Assembly: GCA_009760855.2 (NCBI GenBank)
Contig: WPIO01000001.1
Coordinates: 6,937,001-7,001,000 of the forward strand
Source: Cristatella mucedo
Taxonomy: Eukaryota > Bryozoa > Phylactolaemata > Cristatellidae
DNA: 64,000 nucleotides
Direction: 5' to 3'
Made by a program: the position numbers and the translations under genes. Within the stretch, counting starts at the first letter, position 1. Each line of letters begins with the position of its first letter. The notes beneath the pieces are model-generated. The model did no database searches. It had not been told where the DNA came from and saw nothing but the letters and a program-made list of their open reading frames with translations. Below are positions 9,618 through 21,454 of the stretch, in pieces.

Positions 9618-12600
9618 TTATCTGCCGTTCTCCAGAGCCTGCGTGGAGCTGGACCAACCATAGCCCGCCTGCGATCCACCCAGACCGACCGGGTTAGCTG
9701 ACCCATAAGACCCCTGATTACCCGAACTATATGCCCCTTGGCCACTGGTGCTATACGAACTTTGGCTACTAGACCCATATGATGGGTTGCCGGAGCTATA
9801 CACCGGCTGTATTTGGCCTGGAGGTTGTGTCGGGGGTACTGCAGGCTGCGACTGTGCCTGCCCTCCTTGCCCTACTGGCATGGTTCCTGCAGCACTGTTC
9901 TGTGCACTTTGCATGAGCATATTGGTAAAATTTTGGCTAGCCATTGCAGCAGCAGCAAGCATTGCTGGATTCATGGCCAAAGATCCTAAATTAAAGCCCA
10001 TCGACGCTAAAGGATTGTTAGCCATATTACCTCCCATGTCTGATCCACGACTCTGGGAGCCACTTGAGTGGTCCCAACCATGATCGCCCCTTGACCTAGG
10101 GGCATGGCCATCACCCCCACCATAGCTGTCATAATAATCAGGTCGGTCGCCCCTACCACGAGGAGGACCATAGTCGTCGGCATAGTGCGGTCGCTTTTCT
10201 GGTCGCTTGGGCTCCGCTGTAGTAACATGCACACTGCTGCCCTTTATGATGTGATCTTCACCACATATCGATGGTGCAACATATGCATCAGCAAATGATA
10301 CAAACGCAAAACCTCGAAAAGGTCTCGGGATGTAAACATCGGTCACCTAAAACACAGAAATTAAATTAAACCTGGATAAGGGTACTGCAACAGAGAAACG
10401 GCTAGATAACTTACATGTCTTTCTAACCCATGCTTACCTCACCATATTTTCCAAAATAATCACGAAGATCTTGTTCTGTTATGTGTTCGGCACAGCGACC
10501 AATAAATATTTTTCGACAACCAATAGGACCAGATCCCTCCTACAAACGATACGAAGCATACTAAATTAGCTACAATGTTATAGTAACCTTTTTTCCTCTG
10601 AGGCACAGACAAAAATGTCCACGTTTACCCACACAGTTCTTCGTAGCTAACAAATTCTGTTTGGAAAAAACAGCCGTGGACCTTAGTAGAAGTCCCAAGA
10701 ACAGGCTGATACATCCCTACCGTGTGCCTTGCTGCAGGTAGGCTTACTAGTCTGCATTCAAGGCAAACCTTAGTTAGCACGAGCAAAAGGATAACTGACC
10801 TAGAGACACATGCACAATCTAGGATTACGACATCCACAGCTAGGACAGATTGAAGCCATGGTGCGACCACCTTCGTTAGTCATAAATAAGGCAAGCACAG
10901 GTACAAGAATGTGAAAGAGCACACAGAATGCTAGACGAGTCCAAATTCAATGAGCACGATAGGGAGAGAATCTACGAGTTGTTGCATGAGACGAAGTCTG
11001 TTGGCTACGGAATGCGTACCGAAAGCCGCTTAGGCTGTGAGAGCGCTATACAAAACTCTCATGCGTAACACCCACGTGGTCTTTATGACTTTGTGGAGTT
11101 ACAGATAGCGATACATCACATAATAATAATAATAATATTAATACACTTGATAAAGCGCCCTCAGAGAACTCAATCTCTTTCTAGGCGCTTTACATTTGCT
11201 GCAAAGGGAAATGCAATTGAATGGTAAGTAAAATCATGCTTGAAAAACAAACACGATGACTAATATGGTTAGGGGTGACATGCACAGGGTCAGCGTGCAA
11301 ATGTTGTTAGTGGCAGCATGCAGTGTCAGCACGCATAAGCACATCAAGGACGAATCACAGGGACCCACTATATGCTGTCCTAAATAGGTGTTTTTAAGTT
11401 CCTTTTAAATGTGGTCAGGTCAGGGGATGTTCTGCCGCAGGTCGGGAGGGAGTTCCAGGCTTTGGGAGATGGACTCTTCCAGGTTTGGCCAGAACCAGCC
11501 ATTATCATAACAGTGAATCGAGATGTAGAGGACTCTGTAGAAACCCACCTCACATAGCAAATAACCACCGATAGGGCAGAAGCTGCACAAGCACACGTTT
11601 TATTCCATAAGAGGCTGAGTGCTGTTACTCAACACGAATACATATACGAGAGATGTCTGATATAAATACAGAGAGCTGGATGACACATTAATCTTGCAAC
11701 AGTCATAGCATGAAGCCTTAACTCAAGGGCAAATTTTAAACACATTAGGTTTGAATAAGGACAGGGAATTGTACATTGCAGATCAAGGGGATTTCAAAAG
11801 TGCACAGTCTTCCCCGGTTAGTATGGCGAGGGGAGTCGGCACCAGCACCTCAGTGGATGCTAACAAAATCATACAAAGAGGAAGAAAATCTAGCATTTCT
11901 AGTCTACCGGCGCCAAAACACAAATCTGTTTACATGTTCTCAACACCTCGCTCGTACAGGTTTGGTCCAGCGGTTAAGGTGCTCGGCCCGACCAAGGTCT
12001 GGCTGAGTTCTGGCTGAGTTCTGGCTGAGGTCGTGGGCTCGAGCCCCCAGGCATATGTGAAGCGCCTGAATAGAGATTAAGTTCTCTTGGGCGCTATACA
12101 AATAAATTTTATTCATTTATTTAATAAAGTCTATAAAAAGTCGGCGCCAGTACCGAGCCCAGTACTCCGACGGTACACCAGTGTCATGGAGCTCTACAGT
12201 GGTTGCCATACATCATAGCTCACACAGTCGACCCAGACGTCACCATTTCATGCTAGTTATGGTCTGCTTCCAGTGAACTACGACCATGGTTCAGGAACGA
12301 AGGGGGGCTGGAGCCCTTAAATTAAGAACGGCAAACTTATCGGACTGCTGGGCCATTTCAGGAGGTCAAGAAGGCACACTAGGCCAGAAGAAACCACGTG
12401 GAGTGGGCGTGGTGAGACCAACAAACAAACAGTCGCATTAGACGGCAATTATAGAGGTCGACATATCATCCCTCCCGGTCAGGCGCTTCTGTTTCAAGTT
12501 CTAAAAATAAACGCGGGCCACAACTTGGGTTGCAACCGCAGTAATGACCGGGAACGAAACCGCGACAACTCAATCAAGCCGGATCCATCAATAAATAACT

Positions 12601-15600
12601 AGGGGGCTGCTAGGCCGGACTGGAGCACTAGCTAGGCTGGATCTGGCCTAAAGGCCCGAGTTTGCCGACCTCTGGACTAGACTAATATAATTAATAATAC
12701 AATTCATTTGTATAGCGCCCTAAGAGAACTAAATCTCTATTCAGGCGCTTCACATATGCCTCAGGGCTCGAGCCCACGACCTCGGCCAGACCTTAGTCGG
12801 GGCAAGCACCTTAACCACTGGACCAACCCAGCTCGGCAGACTAAGAATCGATGGCATTTTGGAAGCATGTACCGGTTTGAATTTCAATGTGCTGAGTATG
12901 CCATTTTCCTCCATTTGGAGCCAAATGACAGCCAAAAATCAGAACATGTCGAATCGGTAAGAACTAACAATGCTATTATGACAGCTATAAATTGGCAGCA
13001 GGGAGAGTGGCAGATGAATGCACTCACGTGCTGATAAGCTAATACTAACAGGAGGGGAGCCGGTACTCGTGGGAGAGCACACAAGCATGCACTCGAGTGT
13101 AAACATAGGGCATCGGGTCTTAACTTCTTGACCTAGGCCGCAGGTTTGAGTCCTACAGCTGTCAACCCTTTATGGGTCACTGCATGCTAAATGATCACTA
13201 AGACTCCAATGCCACTAAATAAATGAAAAGGTTGAATCAGCCAATCTTCACTTTTGCACACAACCATCCCAACACGACAGGAGACTGCTTAAGGTATCTT
13301 GTGAAAAACAAGGAAAAATGATATTCACTAATAGCGAACGGCCAGCACCATGGCCACACATCACTGCTTAACAAGAAACATAATCCAAGCTTTTGAACAT
13401 GCCTAATACACAGACGGCCAATCCGGTATCTTCAATCGACCATCATCACTACTAATTAAAGTGAGAAAGTCTGCCGTGACCATACTATGACTATTTCTAC
13501 TATGACTGAGCAAAGTGAGACCACAGGCAGTGAGCTCTTGCATATATAAAATCACATACTATGCTAAGTGAAGGCATTATTTAGCTTGTAATTGTAACAG
13601 TCAATAGATAACTGAGCAGGTGTTAGACACAAACAATATGGTTCTGGTAGGAGAGGGTATAGGAGGTTCAGAGAAAGCCTAGACAGATAGTAATGTATAA
13701 TCACGTGCTTTGAGAGACCACATTTTGCACATTTCGAAGCATGAAAAGTCACCACAAGCAGGTCAGGAACGCAAGTACCAACACTCAAGTAGTAGCACTA
13801 AGTTATCTTTCCAGACCCTACAGCTCAAACCCTACATTACATACCGCACGGTGGCTCTAGCAGATAAAATAAAATCTGTCAAAATACACACCAACTACAA
13901 GTAGTTACCTTTGGTAATGGCAATTTAACATCACACCATCTGCCAGCAATCTGATGCCTTTGGTTAAGAACTCGCGATTGAGATTCATATTCAGCAAATC
14001 GAACAAATCCAAAACCTTTGGACTTCCCTGACTTGATGTCTTTCTTGACCTGTAATTGTAATGCCTCATTCAGAACCACCTGGCACAGAACGTATACAAA
14101 AGCTTTGCCAAGACTACCGAATATCACAGGGGGCTGCTTTGCCAAGACTACCGAATATCACAGGGGGCTATTCAAGCAAGCACGAGGCAGTGCACACAGA
14201 GGCACTCTCTGTTCTCCGGCCATTCTACACTCCCCAAGGCGTCTGTAGCAACAAGAGCAACAAGCACACATGCATGCGGCCACTATTTCATCGCTTACAA
14301 GCCTCGCATCTCGGCGCTTGATCGCAACCCTCACCTAGCCAACACCTCGCGCATTGCTGACGTAAGCAGCAATATGGTCTTCCCACGTACCTACTCTCAC
14401 CGGTCTCACCCAACAAAACAGACCGTATCCCACGCTCGAGCACTCTCACACGCTATCCGGATGTACCAAACACCCGTTTCCTCTCTTCTCCTGCTCATCT
14501 CTCGGCCTTCTCCACAAAGAGATTCGTCCATCGAATGAGCTAACCTTAATATATATTACAGCTGGCCGTGAAACCGCCCGCTGTGAGAAAGGCAGCAGTA
14601 CGTGCACGAGTGCACAATAGTCTTGACTGATGGCAACGTACTGCAGTTTCACCGGTAACACTTTGTCCGGCCATCTTCATTTAAGCTCAAGTTACCAGCT
14701 CAAGTGATAAGGAAAGCACCTAAAATAAACAGTTATCCTATCACATGCAGGAGCTGTTCTCTTAAGCTGCACACTTGAAGCATTGGCTAATGCAATATAT
14801 AAGTCATAGCTAGCAAGCTTCTAGCATCATGAATATACTGCTACTCGCGCTCATGGCTAGAACTGCCAGAACACTGCAGGCACTGAGTGAAGCAAACCGA
14901 TGAAAGTACCTGAGCTGACACGAAAAAGGCAATGCCAAAACAGGGAAAAGAAGCCTGCTTTTTGGCTGTAGGCTCTGCATATGTACACGAACGTTTGCAG
15001 CATTCGCGGACCCGTCGGTAGCTGTACGAGCAGACTACAAATCCTACCACGAGCAACTACTGTAAGCAGCAAGGTAAATCAGGCCACAACAGCAACAATT
15101 TGTGCAGCTCCACAAATGGCCAACGACACTACTATCTGGTTCAGCTGAATGAAATCTTGCTCAATACTTTTTATCTGAACAAGTTTGTAAGGGATCAAGT
15201 GAGGAAGTTCATACAGGTGAAGTTCATACAGGGGAAGAAGAGCATTAGTAGGCATCAATTCGGGAACATTAAGAATTGCCTGCCGCACGACTCGAACCTA
15301 CAACATATGGTCGTGAAGTGAAGTACCTTACCCAATGGCTAAGACCTCAGAATGATGAGGCACTAGCAACACCCAGGCAACCAATCCAGAAGAGTATGGC
15401 CAATTCTTTGCATGCATATATCACAGTGAGCTCACAACTCTGGGTTTAAGTCTGCCCTAACTAATAACCCTCCATCGATCAATTGCTAAGCAAGCACGAG
15501 CAGACCCAGGTGAAAGAGCCAAAAACTCATCACCTACGCCCCAACAGCATCCATTATGATAAGTCGACTGTTGTCGAGAAGGTTACCTCGGCCATCAGCA

Positions 15601-17141
15601 CCTCTCCAAACTGCGAAAAGTAGGTCACCATCTCCTCTTTCTCACACGTGAATGGCAGGCCGAGAACGATGAGATCCGTTGCTTTCTGCTCGGTGAGGAC
15701 GGCAGATGCCGTTGCAGCCGGCCTCTTCTGCTTGGCAGCGGCCGGACTCTCGATCTCGTCTGCCTTCCTCTTGTTCTCTGAGCCATGCAAGACATCACCA
15801 AAAAGCATCCAGAAGCGATCCACTGGTATGAACGCAGCAGACGAGAGGAAGCAGAGGCAAGTTTACAGCAAGTCAAGTGCAGGCGTTCTTTCTACACAGC
15901 TAGCCGTAGGCCACTTCAATACACGGCTGACAGAAGTGATAGCCTGCTTAGTTTTGATTGGTAAAGCTCTTCTGGGCTACTACACTGCTCTTACTTTTAA
16001 TGAAGGGAATAGTCGTCAAGTAAATAAGTATGCCCCAAGAGTGGTCACACTCGAGTCTTGCTGACAAACTGTTTAGCAGCAAACCCTCATCGACTGTGAT
16101 GAAATGCTAAGAATAGCTAACAGGTCGCTTGATGCACTGACTAAGTTTAAAAGTAATTAGCATGCTATATATAAATATATATATATATTATATATAAATA
16201 TATATATATTACAAGCACTAGCCGAGTGTGCATCGCCTAGGCGTAAGGACGCATAAACAAGTCCTCCAGCCGGCTAAAAGCTCCGGGTCTGTGGAAACAG
16301 CTGCTTCAGCCACCAGCATAACGGGAGTTTCGTGGAGAGACTCACACTCCAAGAATGCACGCCTTTTCCGAGAAGGAAAAGGTTCATGGTGCACCAAACG
16401 ATGGAGCTTCAATTGTGACGGTATGGGTGGATGAGCAGCAAAAACAAGGACTTTGCACAAAGCAGGCAAGCGAATCTAGGGACTCAGGAGTCTAGCTTCA
16501 CACACTTCGTCAACGATTGTCACATTGTGGGATTTTAATATGAACCTATAGCCCCACCGAGAAGCACCAGCGCACGATAACAACTTCAACTTGTGTACCG
16601 ACCAAGCAGAATGCTAGAATTTGATAGTTCGGCGACCTAATCTCCTTCCTTTGGTCGACGCGCTTGAAATTCAGCGAGGCCTGTTGAAAAACAACGCCAC
16701 GGGCGCTCGCCCTAACGGTATTCTTCAACTGAAGCCCGCTTGCATAAAAAAACGAAGCCAGTGCCAAAGCTGAACAATGGAAACGGCTGATGGCTTGTGC
16801 GACGCGAAAGTGCTGAACGGCCAGCTGTGGTCTCCCTCAGCCATAAGGATTATAAAAAAACAGGTGACGGCGAATAGAAGATTATTAAATAATAATAATT
16901 AACTACCTTTTGGAAAAACAACGTAGTACAAATGGTTGCCCCAATTTTCTTCAGGCGAGTACAGCCTTCCATCCTGAATTCGTAAGCCACGCAAGTTTCC
17001 GGTTTCTACGTTTCGATACTTCAAGCCGCAGGCGCCTGGAAATTGCGCCGACACCGTAGTAAGCAGCAAAGTACTGTCGATTTCTGTCGGAAGCTCAATT
17101 GGTTCATCACCATCAGTCTCCACAACCTGAATATACTGCAT
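9618..17141 (-). CDS. TARDBP: TDP-43 (TAR DNA-binding protein) homologue, full-length paralogue, five exons
   Basis: Exons on the minus strand are 17141-16907, 15777-15587, 14049-13909, 10539-10438 and 10346-9618, giving 465 residues. Intron phases (1,0,0,0) and positions equal those of the copy at 939-3244, so the pair arose by DNA duplication, not retroposition. Domains: N-terminal domain 1-79 ([13 protein letters not shown]); nuclear signal KRK (81-83) plus KQKR (94-97); RRM1 113-186 ([14 protein letters not shown]); RRM2 199-272 ([14 protein letters not shown]). The long low-complexity C-terminal domain (about 275-465) includes the conserved hydrophobic segment near 339-370 ([10 protein letters not shown]) that drives condensation in known TDP-43, then Gln/Pro-rich and Ser/Tyr/Gly-rich parts. 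All four donors are GT; at the RRM2 intron the other copy has GC. The start is the ATG before QYIQVVE; an in-frame TTG lies upstream. Introns hold several transposons. This copy keeps the ancestral layout. Confidence 0.95.
10978..11118 (+). mobile_element. Family C repeat, copy 1
   Basis: Carries the family C order: GTCTGTTGGCTAC, GAATGCGTACCGAAAGCCGC, GCGCTATACAAAACTCT, TGCGTAACACCCAC, TCTTTATGACTTTGTGGAG, ending GATACATCACAT. It lies in intron 3 of the full-length TDP-43 gene and directly abuts a LINE 3' end. Confidence 0.7.
11119..11575 (-). mobile_element. 5'-truncated L2/CR1-like LINE, 3' end
   Basis: Read on the minus strand it gives the C-terminal end of an L2-type reverse transcriptase ([23 protein letters not shown]). 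The 3' UTR with AAGCGCC and TCTCTGAGGGCGC hairpin arms and a terminal ATT run follow. The AT-rich microsatellite end at 11120-11145 marks the 3' terminus. It is typical 5' truncation in intron 3 of TDP-43. Confidence 0.8.
11950..12125 (+). mobile_element. SINE A, tRNA-derived with LINE-type 3' tail
   Basis: The tRNA-like head has an A-box-like TGGTCCAGCGGTTAAGG and a B-box-like GGGCTCGAGCCCC. It is followed by the hairpin tail AGCGCCTGAATAGAGATTAAG / TTCTCTTGGGCGC and an A/T-rich end. Between the boxes CTGGCTGAGTT is repeated three times. The tail closely resembles the 3' end of the local LINEs. Confidence 0.75.
12690..12837 (-). mobile_element. SINE A, second copy in TDP-43 intron 3
   Basis: The reverse arrangement of the copy at 11950: GTATAGCGCCCTAAGAGAAC, CAGGCGCTTCACATATGCC, then GGGCTCGAGCCCACGACC and CACTGGACCAACC. 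It is complete from the AT-rich tail to the A box. Confidence 0.75.
13095..13170 (+). mobile_element. tRNA-like SINE fragment
   Basis: A B-box-like GGTTTGAGTCC lies 25 bases after GGGTCTTAACTTC, then GTCACTGCATGC. It is too short and diverged to assign to SINE A or B. Confidence 0.3.
14102..14169. repeat. Exact 34-base tandem duplication
   Basis: GCTTTGCCAAGACTACCGAA... is repeated perfectly (14102-14135 and 14136-14169) in the intron just upstream of exon 3 of the minus-strand TDP-43 gene. Perfect identity implies a recent duplication. Confidence 0.9.
14170..15586. other. Intron 2 of full-length TDP-43, mostly unique sequence
   Basis: No exon-like frame. A tRNA-like SINE remnant in reverse orientation lies near 15270-15352 (GACTCGAACCTAC then CCCAATGGCTAAGACC). 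Otherwise nothing was recognised. Confidence 0.4.
16160..16212. repeat. (TA)n microsatellite
   Basis: Interrupted TATATA tract in intron 1 of the minus-strand TDP-43 gene. Confidence 0.9.
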
Positions 17142-17289
17142 GCTGGACGAAATGGTCAACGGTTGTACAATGGCGTCCGAAAAGGCGCGAGGTCAAGGTA
17201 GCTTAAAACCGGACGCACGGCAATTCAAGAGAATTGTTGCGACGACCGGCAACGCTGAAACGACGGCGCCAGCTAAACAAATCAGATTG

Positions 17290-17400
17290 TAATAATAATA
17301 ATTATTATTATTATTATGTGTTTTTATAGCGCCCGCAGAGAACTTGAACTCATTCTCGGCACTTTACATGTGCTGAATGCAATTGCCTTCAGCAGAGTTG
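17290..17400 (-). mobile_element. LINE 3' end fragment
   Basis: AATAATAATTATTATTATT is followed by TATAGCGCCCGCAGAGAACT and CGGCACTTTACATGTGCTG, matching the LINE 3' hairpin in reverse. It lies about 150 bases upstream of the full-length TDP-43 start codon, so it is close to or within that promoter. Confidence 0.6.
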
Positions 17401-17937
17401 ACGGTGGTAACGTCCAGATTATGGTTGACGATCGTTGTTCGCGGTCATATGACTACGCGATAATCAATGGCTGAGGCCTTATAAAAGCCGGCCCGTGAGA
17501 TAGGCAGTGAGTTGTGATTCCAAACTCATTAGACATTCATCATCCAGACTCAATATCCGCATTAGCATTGGAGCGGGTTTGAGCTCTAGGCCACAGAGCC
17601 ATTGGTGTATGATACGGCCGCTGTTGAACGCCTGTAATCCCCCGCTGCTGTCAAATAGACTTGTATGGATACGGAGTTGGTAAGTTAAGGTATGAACGCT
17701 CTTTGTTGCTGCCGTATTCCTGCTACTGTTGGCATACCTGGGTGCATTGGTGCAGCGCCTACAGCTACAAGTCGCTAGCCGTGCAACAAGGCTTAGGCGT
17801 CACCGGTATTCGTCGCGCGTCGGCTGAGACTGGCACCGTTACGAGCTCTGTGCACTGCACGCAGGAGCCATGCGCGCACGAATACAATCATGACCGGCAG
17901 CGCTGCCCATACGGGCTGCCCATACGGTCGCTGGCTT

Positions 17938-18076
17938 AAATCTGTTGGCTACCGAATGCGTACCGAAAGCCGCTTAGGCTGTGAGTGCGCTATACAAACC
18001 TCTCCTGCGTAACACCCACATGGTCTTTATGACTTTGTGGAGTTACTGACGGAGATACATTACATTACATTACAAT
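17938..18076 (+). mobile_element. Family C repeat, copy 2, with (ATTAC)n tail
   Basis: The clearest family C copy: CTGTTGGCTACCGAATGCG, CCGCTTAGGCTGTGAG, GCGCTATACAAAC, CGTAACACCCACATGG, ACTTTGTGGAGTTAC, then GATACATTACATTACATTAC. It abuts the decayed transposase to its right. Confidence 0.75.
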
Positions 18077-19400
18077 ATCCTCTTCTGCCAATTCCTGGCC
18101 TTTCGTGTGCCTTACTGCCATTAATATATTCTTTTCTTATCATATTTCCAACATCCAATCTCACATCTGTGAGCTGCTCAAACAGAACTTCAGTCATGAT
18201 TGCACCTGTGATATCTTGTAATGGGATGAAACCAACAAAATGCTCACTGATTATCGCTTTGGTTTCACTTAAGTGAACAAAGCAAATGATCATGATCATC
18301 TGTTCAGTGTGGCTGACTTCTGGGGTTCAGTCAAGGATAGCTGAATAGTATTTGCTGAGTTGGATACTTCTGTAATCTGATGCTTTTTTGTAGAAGCTAA
18401 AGTTCGTATTGATTCATTTTGGATGTCTTTGTCGAGACAATTTACCTAAGTACCTTTGTCAGTAACCCTCCGCAGGTGTTCAGTAATCAGAGGATCAAAG
18501 AGGGTCAGAAACTCAACAATTGAGAAAGTTTTCATTCCCAGGTGCAAAGAGCTTTTCATTTGATCCACGGAATGCTACATTTTGAGTTCCAAGCACCCTT
18601 GGTAATGCAATGGGGCGTTCCAAGACCTGTTTCCAGTATTTTTCTTTTGCTTAATCTTCTGAGGAATTGTACCACCTTTTGTTTTGCTTTGTGCTAGTCG
18701 CACCTCCAATCATCTCCAAGCTTGATCATTTCTATGCGTGATGGAATTTTCTCATGTGAGAACAAAATTGCAGACAGATTTTTCCGATCTTTACAGCCAC
18801 TTTCTGCATAGACGAGATGCTAGCCCTGTTGCTAAATAGCTTACAGAAACAAGTAGAATAAATACTGTTGCTCTCGTATCTCTTGACATAGAATACATTA
18901 ACTATCGGCAGCAAATCTCATCCCCATTTGCAAGCCTTCTTTCGTAATGAAACTTGGAAAATCTGTTGCGTGAATCTTTTGGAAAGTCACGGGCATAAAC
19001 TTGGTGCAGCCCCCTTTGCGCTAGAAGTGCACTAATGCTTCCAATATTATCAGATGGCCATGTGGCGAAGTCACTGTAATCCAACTCCGGTTCAACCTGC
19101 TGCAAGACTTAAACAGCCTGTCGTGATTATCACTTATCTCTGTCTGGTTTTGTCATTACTTAGAAGTGGGACTGTAGTTTCTTCATCTTGCTCATCTGAA
19201 CAGTTTTAAATTTCAATATTTTTCGTCTATGACTCGTCTGAAAATTAAGTAGATGACTTTTTCAGGTATTTTAAGAAAGACCCCTTTTCTTTTGCTTGCT
19301 CTTTGGCCTTTTCAGCCCTTTTCTTATGGTTTTGAGCCCCTACTGGTCTGTTATTATCCTTAACTATGTCAAAAGTAGTAATTTGTATAGTTTTTTACTG
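18055..19400 (-). pseudogene. Broken TTF-type zinc-finger / hAT-like transposase (ZMYM1/THAP12-like)
   Basis: Minus-strand frames in the expected order resemble the large animal family of TTF-type zinc-finger proteins derived from hAT transposases. Near 19370-19290 is a Lys-rich N-terminus (GAQNHKKRAEKAKEQAKEKG). At 19105-18902 are DYSDFATWP, FPKDSRNRFSKFHYERRL and NGDE. At about 18870-18840 is the finger CFCKLF. Near 18620-18510 are [20 protein letters not shown] and APGNENFLN. At 18299-18060 are EHFVGFIPLQDITGA and TEVLFEQL. Stops and frameshifts separate all of these and the C-terminal catalytic and dimerisation parts are absent. It is a relic, not a working gene. Confidence 0.7.
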
Positions 19401-19946
19401 CTCTTGTACTGCACCACTGGGTGAAGAATGACTGACGACCAGCAATTATTATTATTTACATACAGCAACCTCCCGCCAGAAGCGAGAGGCTACTGCTGGT
19501 CGGCCAGTCATCAGCTGCAGACCCGAGTCTACAAACGGAGTTTCCGCCCGATTAACTGCAGCACTCCTCATCTCGGCCGGGCCAGCAGCCTGATCGAATA
19601 GGTTACCCTGGATGACCGCTGCATGTCTGCTGTGCAGATAACTAAACGGTGCCGAAGCAGAATGAGAACAAGCAGCAGCTAACAGCAAGCGGCAGAGACT
19701 TGTTTACGTTTCGTGCACCTGCACCTCAGAACCACAGACTGGGAGAGACCATACAGCGTTTGGTGTAAGTTATTAACACTTCACCAAAAGATGTGTTAGT
19801 TATTAACACCTCACAAATTCTTTTCCTTTTTATAGTTTTTTCTGGCACCCTCCTTAGCCAAGCGCCACAGCCGATTGATCTAGTTCACCCAGTGGAAGCG
19901 CCGGCCATGTGCCTTAGAGTTACGACAATGACCCACATCTGAGATT

Positions 19947-20040
<94 letters not shown>

Positions 20041-20254
20041 GAGAGAGAGAGGAGGGATGAAAAGAATGAAAGAGATGATGAAGAGGTTTGACGGAGAGAG
20101 GGAGAGAGACCTGCTCTTGGTCTTGAGACTTCCAGAGAAACGGTGAAGCAAGACCAAGATGCACAAAAAAGGGCGCTGCCATGTCGGAAGTGACATTATG
20201 GTAGAGTGTAGGGGCTGCCCTTACTCTTGCTGCCTGCCTTGAAGAGAAAAAACA
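19401..20254. repeat. Unremarkable sequence with a long (GA)n microsatellite
   Basis: A GA tract runs from about 19941 to 20052 (roughly 50 units, one GGG interruption). Apparent Ser/Leu-rich frames here come only from this tract. No gene was seen. Confidence 0.85.
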
Positions 20255-20394
20255 GCCGAGCTGGTTTGGTCTAGCAGTTAAGGTGCTCGCCCCGACCAAG
20301 GTCTGACTGAGGTCATGGGCTCGAGCTCCGAGGCATGTGTGAAGCGCCTGAATAGAGATTAAGTTCTCTTGGGGTGCTATATAAACGAATTATA

Positions 20395-20435
<41 letters not shown>

Positions 20436-20446
20436 ATATATATAAT
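20255..20446 (+). mobile_element. SINE A copy followed by (TA)n
   Basis: TTTGGTCTAGCAGTTAAGG, CCCGACCAAGGTCTGACTG and GGGCTCGAGCTCC form the tRNA-like head. GAAGCGCCTGAATAGAG and TTCTCTTGGGGTGCTATA form the tail. The element ends in a TA-rich microsatellite (20397-20446). Confidence 0.75.
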
Positions 20447-21189
20447 TGCCACCAGGCGATCGACTAATGTAAGTCAACGATATATCTGATTACATTGAGG
20501 CTTACACAAACAAGATTTAGTCAGCGAACGCTCTTTTGATTGGTCCCTAATAGGAGAGACTTTCGTTGTTTTTGGTTAAAAAACATTAACTCCGCATAAC
20601 TAGCGAGTGGCAAAGGCGATGTCTCAGACTCGGTCTGTTCTACCGAGATAAGGCAACCAGTCACTCCATGTCTTCGCCAAAAACTTTAGCACACGGAAAA
20701 GCGTGAGTACATCATATGGGGCTTCAATAGCACTTTAATGGTTTTTTTATTTCTTTTTTAAAGTTTTACTTAGCTTAGAACTTTCAAAACTGACTGTGAG
20801 TAGGTCTTTATGGCTGTAAACATTTTTGCAGGCGTACCAGTCTTTTTTTTACTTGTTTATCGCTATCTTTTAACACGCATGCGACTAAAAGAAGCATGCT
20901 ATGTACCTGGAGCATTTACGACCGCACCGGGTCTATCAATGATCAGGTGACCAATCGAGTCTGTATGGGGAAGCCGAAAAAACCTGCGCAAAAATGGCCA
21001 AATCTGTGCACAAAATTGAATACTTGGGAAAAATCGCCGCAGCGTTTTACACAGTAAAATTCAGTTGCTATTAGTAAAATTCAGAAGGAATCAGCAATCT
21101 CCCAAATAATGCCCAGGAAAATTTAATTTAAATTCATCGCAGAGCAGAAAAAGCAAGTGAAAGTCAAGTAAACAAAAACTAAAAGTTGT
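20447..21189. other. Intergenic sequence, nothing recognised
   Basis: AT-rich sequence without exon-like frames or shared repeats. Confidence 0.4.
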
Positions 21190-21450
21190 TGCTAATAAAC
21201 ATTGAGTCTTTCTAGGCGCTTTACGTACGATTTAATGGAAGCTTCATCAAACGACTAGAGGTAACATGCACAGTGTCAACATGCAAATATGATTATCGGT
21301 AACATACACAGTGTTAGCACGCAGCACATGAAAGAAAAAGTCAAAAGGACCGAACAAATGCGGTGGGAAACTGGTGCGTTTTCGTTTCTTTAATAAAACA
21401 TAATTCCTCTAAGAGAACTTAATCCCTATTCAGGCGCTTTGCACGTGCCA
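21190..21450 (-). mobile_element. LINE 3' UTR fragment and SINE tail fragment
   Basis: 21200-21330 matches the LINE 3' UTR (TTTCTAGGCGCTTTACG, AACATGCACAGTGTCAACATG, GTGTTAGCACGCA). 21405-21450 matches a LINE/SINE hairpin tail (TCTAAGAGAACTTAATCCCT, CAGGCGCTTTGCACGTGCC). Both are truncated and stacked against the larger LINE to the right. Confidence 0.55.
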
Positions 21451-21454
21451 ATAA

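Noticed and set aside
19880-20299. Ser/Leu-repeat open frame on the minus strand
   Set aside because: Produced by the GA microsatellite and flanking SINE A sequence.
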